This document shows, in pieces, positions 29,602-37,087 of a stretch of 64,000 nt of DNA. Origin of the DNA: CF-13 sp036782775 (GTDB lineage: Bacteria > Chloroflexota > Dormibacteria > CF-121). The translations under genes and the position numbers were made by a program. How positions within the stretch are numbered: the first letter of the stretch is position 1; the number at the start of each line of letters is the position of its first letter. The DNA lies in NCBI GenBank assembly GCA_036782775.1, contig DAIPYJ010000002.1, positions 62,001 through 126,000 of the forward strand. The letters run 5' to 3'. The notes under the pieces were generated by a model that was not told the DNA's origin, did no database searches, and was given only the letters and a program-made list of their open reading frames with translations.

Positions 29602-30695
29602 CGCGACAGGCGGACGGTTCCGGTTCGCTCCATCAAGTACTCGGCTCCTTCAAAGTAGGTGTCCAACCCCGGCTGCTCGCACAGCCACTGCCAGTAGGCG
29701 CGCGCCATGCCCTCGAGGCCGACCTGCGCTTCCCAACCTGCCGCCTTGATGCGGCTGACGTCGGGCACCGCGTGACGCGCATCGCCGACGCGGTAGCGGC
29801 CCGGCGTCTCGGGAACCAGGTCTCGCTCGGCCGTGCGCAACAGCGTGCGGGCGAGGTCGCTCACGGTGTGCGCCTTTCCACTGGCGACGTTGTAGGTCCC
29901 GGGCGGCAGATCGTCGAGCGCCGCGAGGTTGGCGCGCGCCACGTCCTCGACGTCGACGAAGTCGCGCAGCTGATTGCCATCCTCGAGCAAGATCGGCGGT
30001 TGGCCGTGCGCCACCCGGAGCGCGAAGATGCGCAGCGCCCCAAAGTAGGCGTTCTGAAAGGGCTGAGGACGGCCCTGCACGGCCCCGTACCGGAGGATGA
30101 CCCACTCGATCGCGTGCCGCTCGCCGACGAGGCGGAGCAAATCTTCCTGCGCCAGCTTGCTGAGACCGTAGGCACTGGTCGGCCGGGTCACCGACTCATC
30201 GGTCACCATCGGGCTGGCGGCGCCGCCGCAGATCGGGCACGGCGGATCCCATTGCCCCCGCTCGAGCGCGGCGACCGGCCGTGGCTGCGGATAAACGTCG
30301 CCATCTTTGCCGCAACGGTACTTCCCTTCCCCGTAGACCGCGGTCGAGGAGCCGAGGACGACGCGCCGCACTGACCGGCGGCCTTCCAGGAGGAGCTCGA
30401 AGAGAATGCCGGTTCCGACCGCATTGATGTGGAAGAGCTTGCTGAAGGAGGGCAAGTAATCGTGGTGGTCGGCCAGGTGGAGGACGACCTCGTTCTCCTT
30501 CAGCGCCCTGACCCAGTCCTCGCGCTTGCGCACGTCGCCTTCGACCAGGTCGATGCCGGCGGGAAGCGCAGGCGGCCGGTCGTGCGCCGGCGGGGCGAGG
30601 TTGTCCAGGACGGTGACCTGGTGGCCCTGCTTGAGCAAAAGCGACGCGGTTCGCTCACCGATGAAGCCGGCTCCACCGGTGATCAGCACCTTCAC
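29598..30695 (-). CDS. NAD-dependent sugar epimerase, dTDP-L-rhamnose 4-epimerase-like
   Basis: A 365-residue extended SDR. GGAGFIG (7-13) binds NAD, SSTAVYG and YGLSK give the Ser-Tyr-Lys catalytic set, and LRYGAVQGRPQPFQNAYFG is the substrate side. An insert after the VYG motif carries CPICGG and an earlier Cys, a probable zinc site that I associate with the dTDP-L-rhamnose 4-epimerase (WbiB-like) group. It should make a 6-deoxyhexose nucleotide for surface glycans. It is the first gene of the run of epimerase, PH-like, PMT and GT-C genes. Confidence 0.83.
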   Translation of the reverse strand: MKVLITGGAGFIGERTASLLLKQGHQVTVLDNLAPPAHDRPPALPAGIDLVEGDVRKREDWVRALKENEVVLHLADHHDYLPSFSKLFHINAVGTGILFELLLEGRRSVRRVVLGSSTAVYGEGKYRCGKDGDVYPQPRPVAALERGQWDPPCPICGGAASPMVTDESVTRPTSAYGLSKLAQEDLLRLVGERHAIEWVILRYGAVQGRPQPFQNAYFGALRIFALRVAHGQPPILLEDGNQLRDFVDVEDVARANLAALDDLPPGTYNVASGKAHTVSDLARTLLRTAERDLVPETPGRYRVGDARHAVPDVSRIKAAGWEAQVGLEGMARAYWQWLCEQPGLDTYFEGAEYLMERTGTVRLSR

Positions 30696-30840
30696 TCGTG
30701 CGGACTATACCCGACGCTCGAGCCGAAACTTGTGGCCGCGCCGGCGCGGCGTGGCACGGCGCCGTGACACGCCCGTTACAGGCCCTTCACTGCTCCTTAA
30801 CGGTGGCCCGCCTATCGTGAGCCTCGCTTCCCCTTCCTTG

Positions 30841-30875
30841 AAGGCCGAGACCCCAATCTCGGCCTTTTTCTTTTC
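30841..30875 (+). terminator. Intrinsic terminator on the plus strand with no plus-strand gene upstream
   Basis: The stem AAGGCCGAGA (30841-30850) and TCTCGGCCTT (30857-30866) has loop CCCCAA, followed by TTTCTTTTCTC. It points along the plus strand, but both flanking genes run minus. It either ends an unseen plus-strand transcript from the 145 bases before it or is reached by antisense transcription. Confidence 0.8.
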
Positions 30876-31676
30876 TCAAACCCGCGCGCCCTCAAGGGAG
30901 TGCTGGCAGGAGCAGCTGGAAACGGCCGGCACCTCTGGGATGAGCGCCTGGAGCAGCTCCCTGACTCGAGCGATGTTTTGCGAAAGGACCCGCAGGACAT
31001 CGTGGGCCTGAACGGCCCCGACCTCGGGCGCTCCCTCCAGCCCGGCGTCGTAATCGGTGACCAGCGAGAGGTTGAGGTAGCACATCTCGAGCTCCCGGGC
31101 GAGGATCGCCTCGGGATACTGCGTCATGCCGATGATGTCCCAGCCCATCCGGCTGTACCAGCGGCTCTCGGCGCGGGTGGAGAACCGGGGCCCTTGCACC
31201 ACCACCACGGTGCCGCTGGGCTGGAAACGCAAGGCCTGCCGGCGCGCAACCTGTGCCGCCAGCGCGCGCAGCTCGGGACAGTAGGGATCGGCGGCGCTGA
31301 CATGAACCACCTGCGGGCCGGGATAGTACGTATCCGGGCGGCCCGCGGTGCGATCGATGAACTGATCGGCGATCACCAGATCGCCGGGATGGAGCGATGG
31401 CTGCAGGCTACCGACCGCCGACGGGCCGATGATGCGGCGCACACCAAGCTCATGCATCGCCCAGAGGTTGGCGCGGTAATTCACCAGCGCCGGAGGGATC
31501 GTGTGCCCGGCACCATGGCGCGGCATGAAGGCGACGCGGCGCCCATTGAGATCGGCGATCGCGATCGGTCCGCTCGGCTCGCCATAGGGTGTGTGCAGCG
31601 CGACCTGCTCAGTGCCGCCGAGCCACTCGTAGAATCCAGAGCCGCCGAAGATCCCGATTTCCGCCTGGGACGGCAT
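30876..31676 (-). CDS. mtnP: S-methyl-5'-thioadenosine phosphorylase (MTAP)
   Basis: A 266-residue PNP-family enzyme. GIFGGSGFYEWL (8-19) binds phosphate, PRHGAGHTIPP is the conserved phosphate/ribose loop, YRANLWAMHELGVRRI and the late MTQYPEAILARELEMCY and VTDYDAGLEG complete the active site. It splits methylthioadenosine, the by-product of polyamine and related synthesis, into adenine and methylthioribose-1-phosphate. It is the last gene of an Rrf2-E1-E1-MTAP operon and starts by TGATG overlap with the MoeB-like stop, which places it in a sulfur-handling context. Confidence 0.92.
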   Translation of the reverse strand: MPSQAEIGIFGGSGFYEWLGGTEQVALHTPYGEPSGPIAIADLNGRRVAFMPRHGAGHTIPPALVNYRANLWAMHELGVRRIIGPSAVGSLQPSLHPGDLVIADQFIDRTAGRPDTYYPGPQVVHVSAADPYCPELRALAAQVARRQALRFQPSGTVVVVQGPRFSTRAESRWYSRMGWDIIGMTQYPEAILARELEMCYLNLSLVTDYDAGLEGAPEVGAVQAHDVLRVLSQNIARVRELLQALIPEVPAVSSCSCQHSLEGARV

Positions 31677-32473
31677 CAGGCGATGGCGTGTCCGCGGGGT
31701 GAGACCTGCTCGACATAGCGCGAGAGATCGGTGATGGTGGCCCGCGCCGAGCAGACTGGACAGTTGGGATCACGTGGGAACGCCATGATGCGCGTCTCGC
31801 CCCCAAGACCATCGTGCCGGAGTATGCGGCCACAGAGCGGCGTCCCTACCCCGAGCAGCACCTTGAGTGCCTCCTCCGCCTGCACGCTTCCCACCACGCC
31901 GGTCGCGGCGCCGATGATCCCGGCCTCCTCGCAGCTCTGCACCGAATCCGGCTCCGGCGGGTCCCGGAAGAGGCAGCGCAAGCAGGGCCCGCCGGGCAGC
32001 ACGGAAAGGACCTGTCCGCCCCACTGCAGCACGGCGCCATGAATCAGCGGCCTGCGCAGCAGCACCGCGGCATCGTTGAGGAGGAACTTGGTCTCGAACG
32101 CGTCGGTGCCATCGACGACGAGCTGATAGCGCGCGAAGATCTCGCCGACATTGGAGGCGCGAACGCTGAGCTCGCTGGGCTCGAGTTCGATCGATTCGTC
32201 GATGGCTCGAAGCCTCGCCGCCGCCGCCAGCACCTTGGCCTGTCCGACGTCGCCCTCGGTGAAGAGCACCTGTCGATTGAGGTTCGACAGATCGACACGC
32301 TGGTCGTCGAAGAGGCCGATCCGGCCGACTCCGGCGGCTGCCAGGTAGAGCGCGACCGGCGATCCCAGCCCGCCGACCCCGACGATCGCGACCGATGCCT
32401 GTGCCAGCCGCTGCTGGCCAGCCTCCCCGACGTCCTCGAGGATGCGCTGGCGTTGATGCCGCAGGCCGATCAT
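31676..32473 (-). CDS. MoeB/ThiF-type E1-like adenylyltransferase, copy 1 (Cys-containing)
   Basis: A 265-residue E1-like enzyme that adenylates the C-terminus of a ubiquitin-like sulfur carrier (MoaD, ThiS or CysO type). GVGGLGS near 32 is the nucleotide loop, DLSNLNRQVLF is the conserved Arg segment, and CLRC with CPVC form the zinc site. SCEEAGIIG keeps the Cys that forms the thiolation or persulfide link in MoeB-type proteins. There is no rhodanese domain and no carrier gene beside it. The open frame reaches 33409, but the ATGA overlap with the upstream paralogue at 32470-32473 fixes the start. Confidence 0.88.
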   Translation of the reverse strand: MIGLRHQRQRILEDVGEAGQQRLAQASVAIVGVGGLGSPVALYLAAAGVGRIGLFDDQRVDLSNLNRQVLFTEGDVGQAKVLAAAARLRAIDESIELEPSELSVRASNVGEIFARYQLVVDGTDAFETKFLLNDAAVLLRRPLIHGAVLQWGGQVLSVLPGGPCLRCLFRDPPEPDSVQSCEEAGIIGAATGVVGSVQAEEALKVLLGVGTPLCGRILRHDGLGGETRIMAFPRDPNCPVCSARATITDLSRYVEQVSPRGHAIA

Positions 32474-33273
32474 CGCCCTGCTCCCACGAAGGCGTCGTAG
32501 TCGATCAGGGCCTCGACGCTGGGACGGTCGCCGCACACCGGGCAGGCTGGATTGCGGCGATACCGAACCTCGCGGAAGGTCATCGCCATCGCGTCGTGGA
32601 GCAGGACGCGATTGACCAGGCCGTCGCCGGCGCCCACCAGCAGCTTGATCGTCTCCGCCGCCTCGATGGTGCCGATGATGCCGGCCAGCGGGGCGAAGAC
32701 GCCGACATCCTCCGCCTCGTCGATGGCGCCCGGCGGCGGCGGCTCGGGATAGAGGCACCGATAGCAACCCGAGCCGGGTTTGAAGACGGTGACCTGTCCC
32801 TCGACGCGAAAGATGCTGCCATGCACCAGCGGCTTGCCCAGCAGGTAGGCGGCGTCGCTGAGCAGGTAGCGGGCCTGGAAGGAATCCGTCCCGTCGACGA
32901 TCACGTCGAAGCGTCCGAGGAGGTCCAGGGCGTTGGCGGCATTGACCCTGGTCGGTATCGCCTCGACGCGTAGCTCGGGGTTCAGCCGCCGAAGCGTTTC
33001 GCCGCCGACCTCGACTTTCGCCCGATTGATGCCGTCCGCGGAGTGAATCACCTGGCGTTGAAGATTGGAGAGCCGGACGTGGTCGTCGTCGGCCAGCGCG
33101 ACGTGTCCCAGACCGGCCGCCGCGAGATAGAGCGCGGCCGGCGAGCCGAGCGCGCCGACGCCCACGATCAGCACCCTGGCGTCGAGCAGCCGGCGTTGGC
33201 CGGCTTCGCCGATCTCCGCCAGCCTCAGGTGGCGGGCGTACCGCTGACGCTGCTGGCCGTTGAGCGCGGGCAT
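32470..33273 (-). CDS. MoeB/ThiF-type E1-like adenylyltransferase, copy 2 (Cys lost)
   Basis: A 267-residue paralogue of the next gene, with RYARHLRLAEIG at the N-terminus, GVGALGS, RLSNLQRQVIH and zinc pairs CYRC and CPVC. At the place where MoeB has SCAEAG and copy 1 has SCEEAG it reads DEAEDVG, so the Cys is absent. The start at 33273 overlaps the Rrf2 stop as TGATG and begins MPALNGQQRQRYARH, a normal MoeB-type start; an upstream start at 33354 would lie inside the Rrf2 gene. Adenylation should still work, so the protein may act like an E1 that makes only the acyl-adenylate, or form a heterodimer with copy 1. Confidence 0.87.
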   Translation of the reverse strand: MPALNGQQRQRYARHLRLAEIGEAGQRRLLDARVLIVGVGALGSPAALYLAAAGLGHVALADDDHVRLSNLQRQVIHSADGINRAKVEVGGETLRRLNPELRVEAIPTRVNAANALDLLGRFDVIVDGTDSFQARYLLSDAAYLLGKPLVHGSIFRVEGQVTVFKPGSGCYRCLYPEPPPPGAIDEAEDVGVFAPLAGIIGTIEAAETIKLLVGAGDGLVNRVLLHDAMAMTFREVRYRRNPACPVCGDRPSVEALIDYDAFVGAGR

Positions 33274-33734
33274 CAGCGACTCCGCGCTCTGGCGCTGGTG
33301 GGATGAAAAATGCCATGGAAGACAGGCGGCTGCTGGCGCCGCATCCGCAGACAATCGGCCAGTGAGTGGGCGGCAAACACCTGGCGGGCGGCCATCTCGG
33401 CTTTCTCACTCACCTGCGCCAGGACCAGCGCCTCGCCGTTGCCAGGGTTCTCCTGCCGGCTCTCGCGCCCATTGCCTTCGAGGCAGTCGACCACCTCGTC
33501 GAGGCGGATCTCTTCTGGTCGCCGCGCCAGCGCATGCCCGCCGCGCGGACCACGAGTCGAGGTGATCATGCCCGCCCGGCGCAGCGTCATCAGCACCTGG
33601 TCGAGGAACGGTCCGGGGATCCCCTGGCGGCGGGCAATCTCGGCGCTCTGCAGGCTACCTTTGCCGCTGTTCGCGGCAAGCTCCAGGATGGCCCGCATGC
33701 CATATTCGGTTTTCATCGAAAAACGCATTCGCAC
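33273..33734 (-). CDS. Rrf2 family transcriptional regulator
   Basis: A 153-residue winged-helix regulator: FSMKTEYGMRAILELA, then AEIARRQGIPGPFLDQVLMTLRRAGMITSTRGPRGGHALARRPEEI, the classic Rrf2 DNA-binding region and wing. Only two Cys are present (VVDCLEG and LADCLRM), so the three-Cys Fe-S site of IscR is missing; CymR-like control by sulfur metabolites is more likely. It heads the E1-E1-mtnP operon and probably autoregulates it. It starts with GTG at 33734, and an ATG two codons later is equally possible. Confidence 0.87.
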   Translation of the reverse strand: MRMRFSMKTEYGMRAILELAANSGKGSLQSAEIARRQGIPGPFLDQVLMTLRRAGMITSTRGPRGGHALARRPEEIRLDEVVDCLEGNGRESRQENPGNGEALVLAQVSEKAEMAARQVFAAHSLADCLRMRRQQPPVFHGIFHPTSARARSR

Positions 33735-33751
33735 GGCCGCCCTCTCTAAAG

Positions 33752-33768
33752 TTGATCGAACCGGTCAA
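33752..33768 (-). promoter_or_regulatory. Candidate operator before the Rrf2 gene
   Basis: On the minus strand TTGACCGGTTCGATCAA is an imperfect palindrome (TTGA-CG ... CG-TCAA) that lies 18 bases before the GTG of the Rrf2 gene, in a 41-base gap. A TATATT hexamer just upstream of it could be a -10. The site is suggestive only; Rrf2 operators are typically A/T-rich palindromes of this size. Confidence 0.35.
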
Positions 33769-33775
33769 ATATAGC

Positions 33776-34228
33776 TCAGGCGACGTGAATCGCCAGCGCG
33801 AAGAAGAGCCCGCCGAGCACGACCAGCGGGACGGTGGTGGCGATCAGGCTCAGGCTGCGCATGCCGATCGCCCGGCGCTCCTCATTCGACGAGCGGACTC
33901 GACTTCGCAGCACGAATCCCTCGATGGCGAGCACCAGGGACGAGAGCCCAAGGCCGAGCGCGACCATCACGATCGCCCAGGTTGTGCTGGGCGTTCCTTC
34001 CTGCTGGTTGAAGGCGTTGAAACTGGCGGCGAGCACGCCCACCAGCGCGACCAGAACGCCGAGTGGGAAGAGGGTCAGGTTGATGCCGCGCATGGTTCGA
34101 CCCTCGGGGCGGCCCGAAAACTGCCAGGCTGATGCCAGCAGGAAGGCCACGTACGCCCCGATCACGACATAAAAGAACAGCGGCGTCAGGATCTGGCCGA
34201 ATGTGATCGCGGCGCGTATCACGAGCAC
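33776..34228 (-). CDS. Hypothetical four-helix membrane protein
   Basis: A 150-residue protein with hydrophobic helices near 15-35, 48-70, 83-105 and 125-148 and short basic loops (RSRVRSSNEERRAIG). No catalytic residues stand out and I do not recognise the family. It starts with a GTG (34228 or 34222). It lies upstream of the Rrf2 operon on the same strand, and its stop is 41 bases from that gene's start. Confidence 0.65.
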   Translation of the reverse strand: MLVIRAAITFGQILTPLFFYVVIGAYVAFLLASAWQFSGRPEGRTMRGINLTLFPLGVLVALVGVLAASFNAFNQQEGTPSTTWAIVMVALGLGLSSLVLAIEGFVLRSRVRSSNEERRAIGMRSLSLIATTVPLVVLGGLFFALAIHVA

Positions 34229-34287
34229 ACTCTAACCCTCGGTTGACGAGCACCCTGCCCGATGCGGCGAGGCCGGCGAGCCGTTCG

Positions 34288-34650
34288 CTAGCTCAGGATT
34301 CGATAGAGGTTGTTGATCACCGCGAAGGTCGTGATCCAGGCGGCGACGAGGTAGGCATTCCAGATCCCGGCTCGCTTGCGGCCGAAGGCGAGCAGGAAGC
34401 CGACGAGGGCGCCGACCAATCCGAGCTTGATGGCATAGACGGCCAGCTCGCCGTCGTTGGCGATGATCCAGGCGGCGATGCCGTTCAGCTCCTGCCGTCC
34501 CTCGGCCAGGCCGATGTGGGTGGTGGTCACGTCCAGGAGCTGGGCGATACAGAATGCGACCACGATCAGGACGCGCTTTCGAACCGAAACCTCCCCATTG
34601 GCGACGGCGTCGACCCTGCGCGCGACGGCATGCCGCATGGTCGCGATCAT
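34288..34650 (-). CDS. DUF5658-like small membrane protein
   Basis: A 120-residue protein with three hydrophobic helices. The first, AFCIAQLLDVTTTHIGLAEG, followed by ELNGIAAWII, has the Asp/Thr-rich pattern of the DUF5658 group (LDxxTT, G, ExNP-like). Function is unknown. A possible promoter lies just upstream. Confidence 0.7.
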   Translation of the reverse strand: MIATMRHAVARRVDAVANGEVSVRKRVLIVVAFCIAQLLDVTTTHIGLAEGRQELNGIAAWIIANDGELAVYAIKLGLVGALVGFLLAFGRKRAGIWNAYLVAAWITTFAVINNLYRILS

Positions 34651-34657
34651 GAAAAGG

Positions 34658-34686
34658 ACTCTACAAGACCGTTATCAGAAAAGCAA
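34658..34686 (-). promoter_or_regulatory. Candidate sigma-70-type promoter
   Basis: On the minus strand TTGCTT (34681-34686) and TAGAGT (34658-34663) are 17 bases apart, eight bases before the ATG of the DUF5658-like gene. The match is moderate and the leader would be very short, so it is only a candidate. Confidence 0.3.
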
Positions 34687-34793
34687 CGTCTGGCTAGGTA
34701 GCTTTCGACCCTCGGCCTCTTCCCTTCCATGAGGATGGCCCGGATTATATGGGCGGGTTTTGCCGGCGTCTAGAGCCGGTTTTCCGATTTTCG

Positions 34794-35363
34794 TCAGGCG
34801 GCTTTTCTGGCGCCGCCGAGAATCTCGCGGCGGCGCCTGAAGAGATAGGGCAGCGCGAGCAGCAGCCCTCCCACGGCCGCAATTCCGGCGCCGTAGCGGA
34901 GATAGATGATGAGGTCCGCCGACGGATCGAGCGCGGGGTCGTAGACCGACCGGCCGTTCAGTTTGAAGCTGACCGCGCCCACGGCGCCGTTGATCGACCA
35001 GCTTCCTACCGTGACCACGTCGTGGTTCCACCGCTCGTCTTCGGTGACCGCGGGGAGGCTGGCGCAGGGCCAGGCACCGGTGAGATGGACTGGAATCGGC
35101 GGCCGCGCCGAGGCGCCCTTCGGCTGGGCGGAAAACCGAAAGGGCTTGGGCGGCTTGCTCAAGTCGAAGAGCAGCACGTCCTGGCTCGTCTGGTTCTGCA
35201 ACACGATGTCGCAGCCGCCGTTGCCGCCTTCAATGGTCAGCCCGTTGACCTTTGGGACGGTGCCGTCGACGATGGTCCGAAAGGGCTGGTCTTCGGCAAG
35301 CGCGTTGACCGGCATGAGCAGGGCGAACGCCGTCAGGCCAAAGACAAGCGCCAGCCGCTTCAC
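34794..35363 (-). CDS. Hypothetical secreted/membrane-anchored protein
   Basis: A 189-residue protein with an N-terminal signal sequence (LALVFGLTAFALLMPVNALA, cleavage likely after ALA), an extracellular domain of about 120 residues with two Cys (GGCDIVLQN and AWPCASLP) that could form a disulfide, a C-terminal helix (YGAGIAAVGGLLLALPYLF) and a basic tail. This is the layout of a wall-face protein held by one C-terminal helix. No family is recognised. It starts with GTG at 35363 and diverges from the enoyl-CoA hydratase pair. Confidence 0.7.
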   Translation of the reverse strand: MKRLALVFGLTAFALLMPVNALAEDQPFRTIVDGTVPKVNGLTIEGGNGGCDIVLQNQTSQDVLLFDLSKPPKPFRFSAQPKGASARPPIPVHLTGAWPCASLPAVTEDERWNHDVVTVGSWSINGAVGAVSFKLNGRSVYDPALDPSADLIIYLRYGAGIAAVGGLLLALPYLFRRRREILGGARKAA

Positions 35364-35413
35364 CCAGCTATAACGGGGAGACCCGTCGGGGCTGGCAGTA
35401 GACTCGCAATCAC

Positions 35414-36187
35414 GTGTCGTACGAATTTGTCCTGACCGAGGCGCGCGGGCCGGTTGGCATCGTCCGGATCAACCGTCCGAAGGTGCGCAACGCGCTCAAC
35501 GACCAGACCATTGCCGAGCTGGTCGACGCGCTCGAGGCGTTCGACCGGGATGCCTCGATCCGCTGCATGATCCTGACCGGCGACGATCGCGCCTTCGCCG
35601 CCGGCGCCGACATCGCGCAGATGGCCGATGCGAGCGCGATCGACGTCCTCGACGATGACCGTTTCGCCCGCTGGGCGCGCTTCCGCGCGCTCAAGAAACC
35701 CGTGATCGCCGCCGTGGCCGGCTACGCGCTGGGCGGTGGCTGTGAGCTCGCCCTGATGTGCGACCTCATCGTCGCCGCCGACACGGCGCAGTTCGGCCAG
35801 CCGGAGGTCAAGATCGGCATCATTCCGGGAGCCGGCGGGACGCAGCGTTGGGCACGGTCCGTGGGCAAGGTGCGCGCCATGGAAGCGGTGATCACGGGCG
35901 AGCCGATCAGCGGGATCGAGGCAGAACGGATCGGGCTCGTCAATCGGGTCGTGCCCGCCGGGACGCAGCTCGACGAGGCGATGCGAATCGCGAGCATGAT
36001 CGCGCAGCGCCCGCCGCTGGCGGTGCGCCTTGGCAAAGAGGCGGTGAATCAGGCGCTCGAGACGACGCTTGGTGCCGGCCTCGATTACGAGCGCAAGCTG
36101 TTCTACTTGCTCTTCGCATCCGAGGACAAACGGGAAGGCATGCGCGCGTTCCTCGAAAAGCGTCCCGGGAGCTTCACCGGCCGATGA
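35414..36187 (+). CDS. Enoyl-CoA hydratase/isomerase family protein 1
   Basis: A 257-residue crotonase-fold enzyme that starts with GTG. FAAGADIAQM and KPVIAAVAGYALGGGCELALMCDLIVAAD form the CoA and oxyanion-hole region, and QPEVKIGIIPGAGGTQR carries the conserved catalytic Glu, as in active hydratases such as PaaF. It adds water to 2-enoyl-CoA in beta-oxidation or aromatic degradation. The next gene, a second crotonase, overlaps it as ATGA, an arrangement like paaF-paaG. Confidence 0.9.
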   Translation: MSYEFVLTEARGPVGIVRINRPKVRNALNDQTIAELVDALEAFDRDASIRCMILTGDDRAFAAGADIAQMADASAIDVLDDDRFARWARFRALKKPVIAAVAGYALGGGCELALMCDLIVAADTAQFGQPEVKIGIIPGAGGTQRWARSVGKVRAMEAVITGEPISGIEAERIGLVNRVVPAGTQLDEAMRIASMIAQRPPLAVRLGKEAVNQALETTLGAGLDYERKLFYLLFASEDKREGMRAFLEKRPGSFTGR

Positions 36188-36975
36188 GCGACGTCGTCAC
36201 CAGCGAGCGCGACGGTTCGACGCTGATCGTGACCATGAACCGGCCGCAGTCCTTGAACGCGCTCAATCGCGAAACGACGCGCGCCTTGACCGCCGCCTTC
36301 GATGGCGCCTCGCTCGATGAGGCGGTGGGCGCCGTGATCCTGACCGGCGCGGGCCGCGCGTTCTGCGCTGGAGCCGACCTCAAAGATGTCAGCGGCCGCA
36401 TCGACGCCGGCGACCTTGACGTCGGCGACGATTTGCGCGCGAACTACGCGCCGTTGACTCGGGCCATCCGTCATTGCGCCAGGCCGGTGATCGCTGCCCT
36501 GAATGGGACGGCGGCAGGCGCGGGCCTGAGCCTGGCGCTCGCCTGCGACCTGAGGCTTGCGGCGACCGGCGCCCAGCTGATCGTCGCCTTCGTGCGCGTC
36601 GGGCTCGTTCCCGATGCCGGCTCCCTCTTCTTCCTGACGCGCATGCTGGGGTTGAGCAAGGCGACGGAGCTGGCGATGACCGGCGATCCGCTCTCCGCCG
36701 AGGACGCGCTCAGGCTGGGCGTCGTCAGCGCCGTCGTGCCGCCGGATCAGCTGATGGCGGTCGCGAAAGAGCGAGCGGCGAAGCTGGCCGCCGGGCCGCG
36801 CCAGACGATCGGGCTGATCAAGCGCGGATTAGAGCGGTCAATGGCACTCGACCTCGAACAAACCCTCGAGCTGGAAGCCGGCCTGCAGACGCTTGCCGGG
36901 CGGAGTGCGGACGCGCAGGAGGCGATCCGGGCCTTTGCCGAGAAACGCGCTCCGGTGTTTAAGCCCCAGAAATAA
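36184..36975 (+). CDS. Enoyl-CoA hydratase/isomerase family protein 2 (PaaG-like)
   Basis: A 263-residue crotonase. AFCAGADLKDV and RPVIAALNGTAAGAGLSLALACDLRLAA form the CoA site. VRVGLVPDAGSLFFLTRMLG has Asp in place of the second catalytic Glu, as in PaaG-type isomerases, so isomerisation rather than hydration is plausible. The open frame runs upstream inside gene 1, but the ATGA overlap at 36184 and the normal start MSDVVTSERDG set the boundary. It is followed by a hairpin. Confidence 0.88.
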   Translation: MSDVVTSERDGSTLIVTMNRPQSLNALNRETTRALTAAFDGASLDEAVGAVILTGAGRAFCAGADLKDVSGRIDAGDLDVGDDLRANYAPLTRAIRHCARPVIAALNGTAAGAGLSLALACDLRLAATGAQLIVAFVRVGLVPDAGSLFFLTRMLGLSKATELAMTGDPLSAEDALRLGVVSAVVPPDQLMAVAKERAAKLAAGPRQTIGLIKRGLERSMALDLEQTLELEAGLQTLAGRSADAQEAIRAFAEKRAPVFKPQK

Positions 36976-37003
36976 AGAAGAGCGGCGCCCTCAGGCGCCG
37001 CTC
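36969..37003 (-). terminator. Bidirectional intrinsic terminator
   Basis: The stem GAGCGGCGCC (36980-36989) and GGCGCCGCTC (36994-37003) has a CTCA loop. On the minus strand it is followed by TTCTTTATTTC, a good tail for ending mgtC transcription. On the plus strand it lies just after the second enoyl-CoA hydratase and can also stop that transcript, though its tail is less T-rich. Confidence 0.8.
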
Positions 37004-37087
37004 TCACTTAAGTCAACTAATGCCATGGGCACCACCTCCCTGACCTTACGCGCCACATTCTATCAGGGGTTCGGTCGGATTTCGGCT

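Noticed and set aside
31676..33409. One 577-residue frame spanning both E1-like genes
   Set aside because: The first half is another-frame reading of the second E1 gene. Conserved sequence begins only at MIGLRHQRQRI (32473), where an ATGA overlap gives a clear start.
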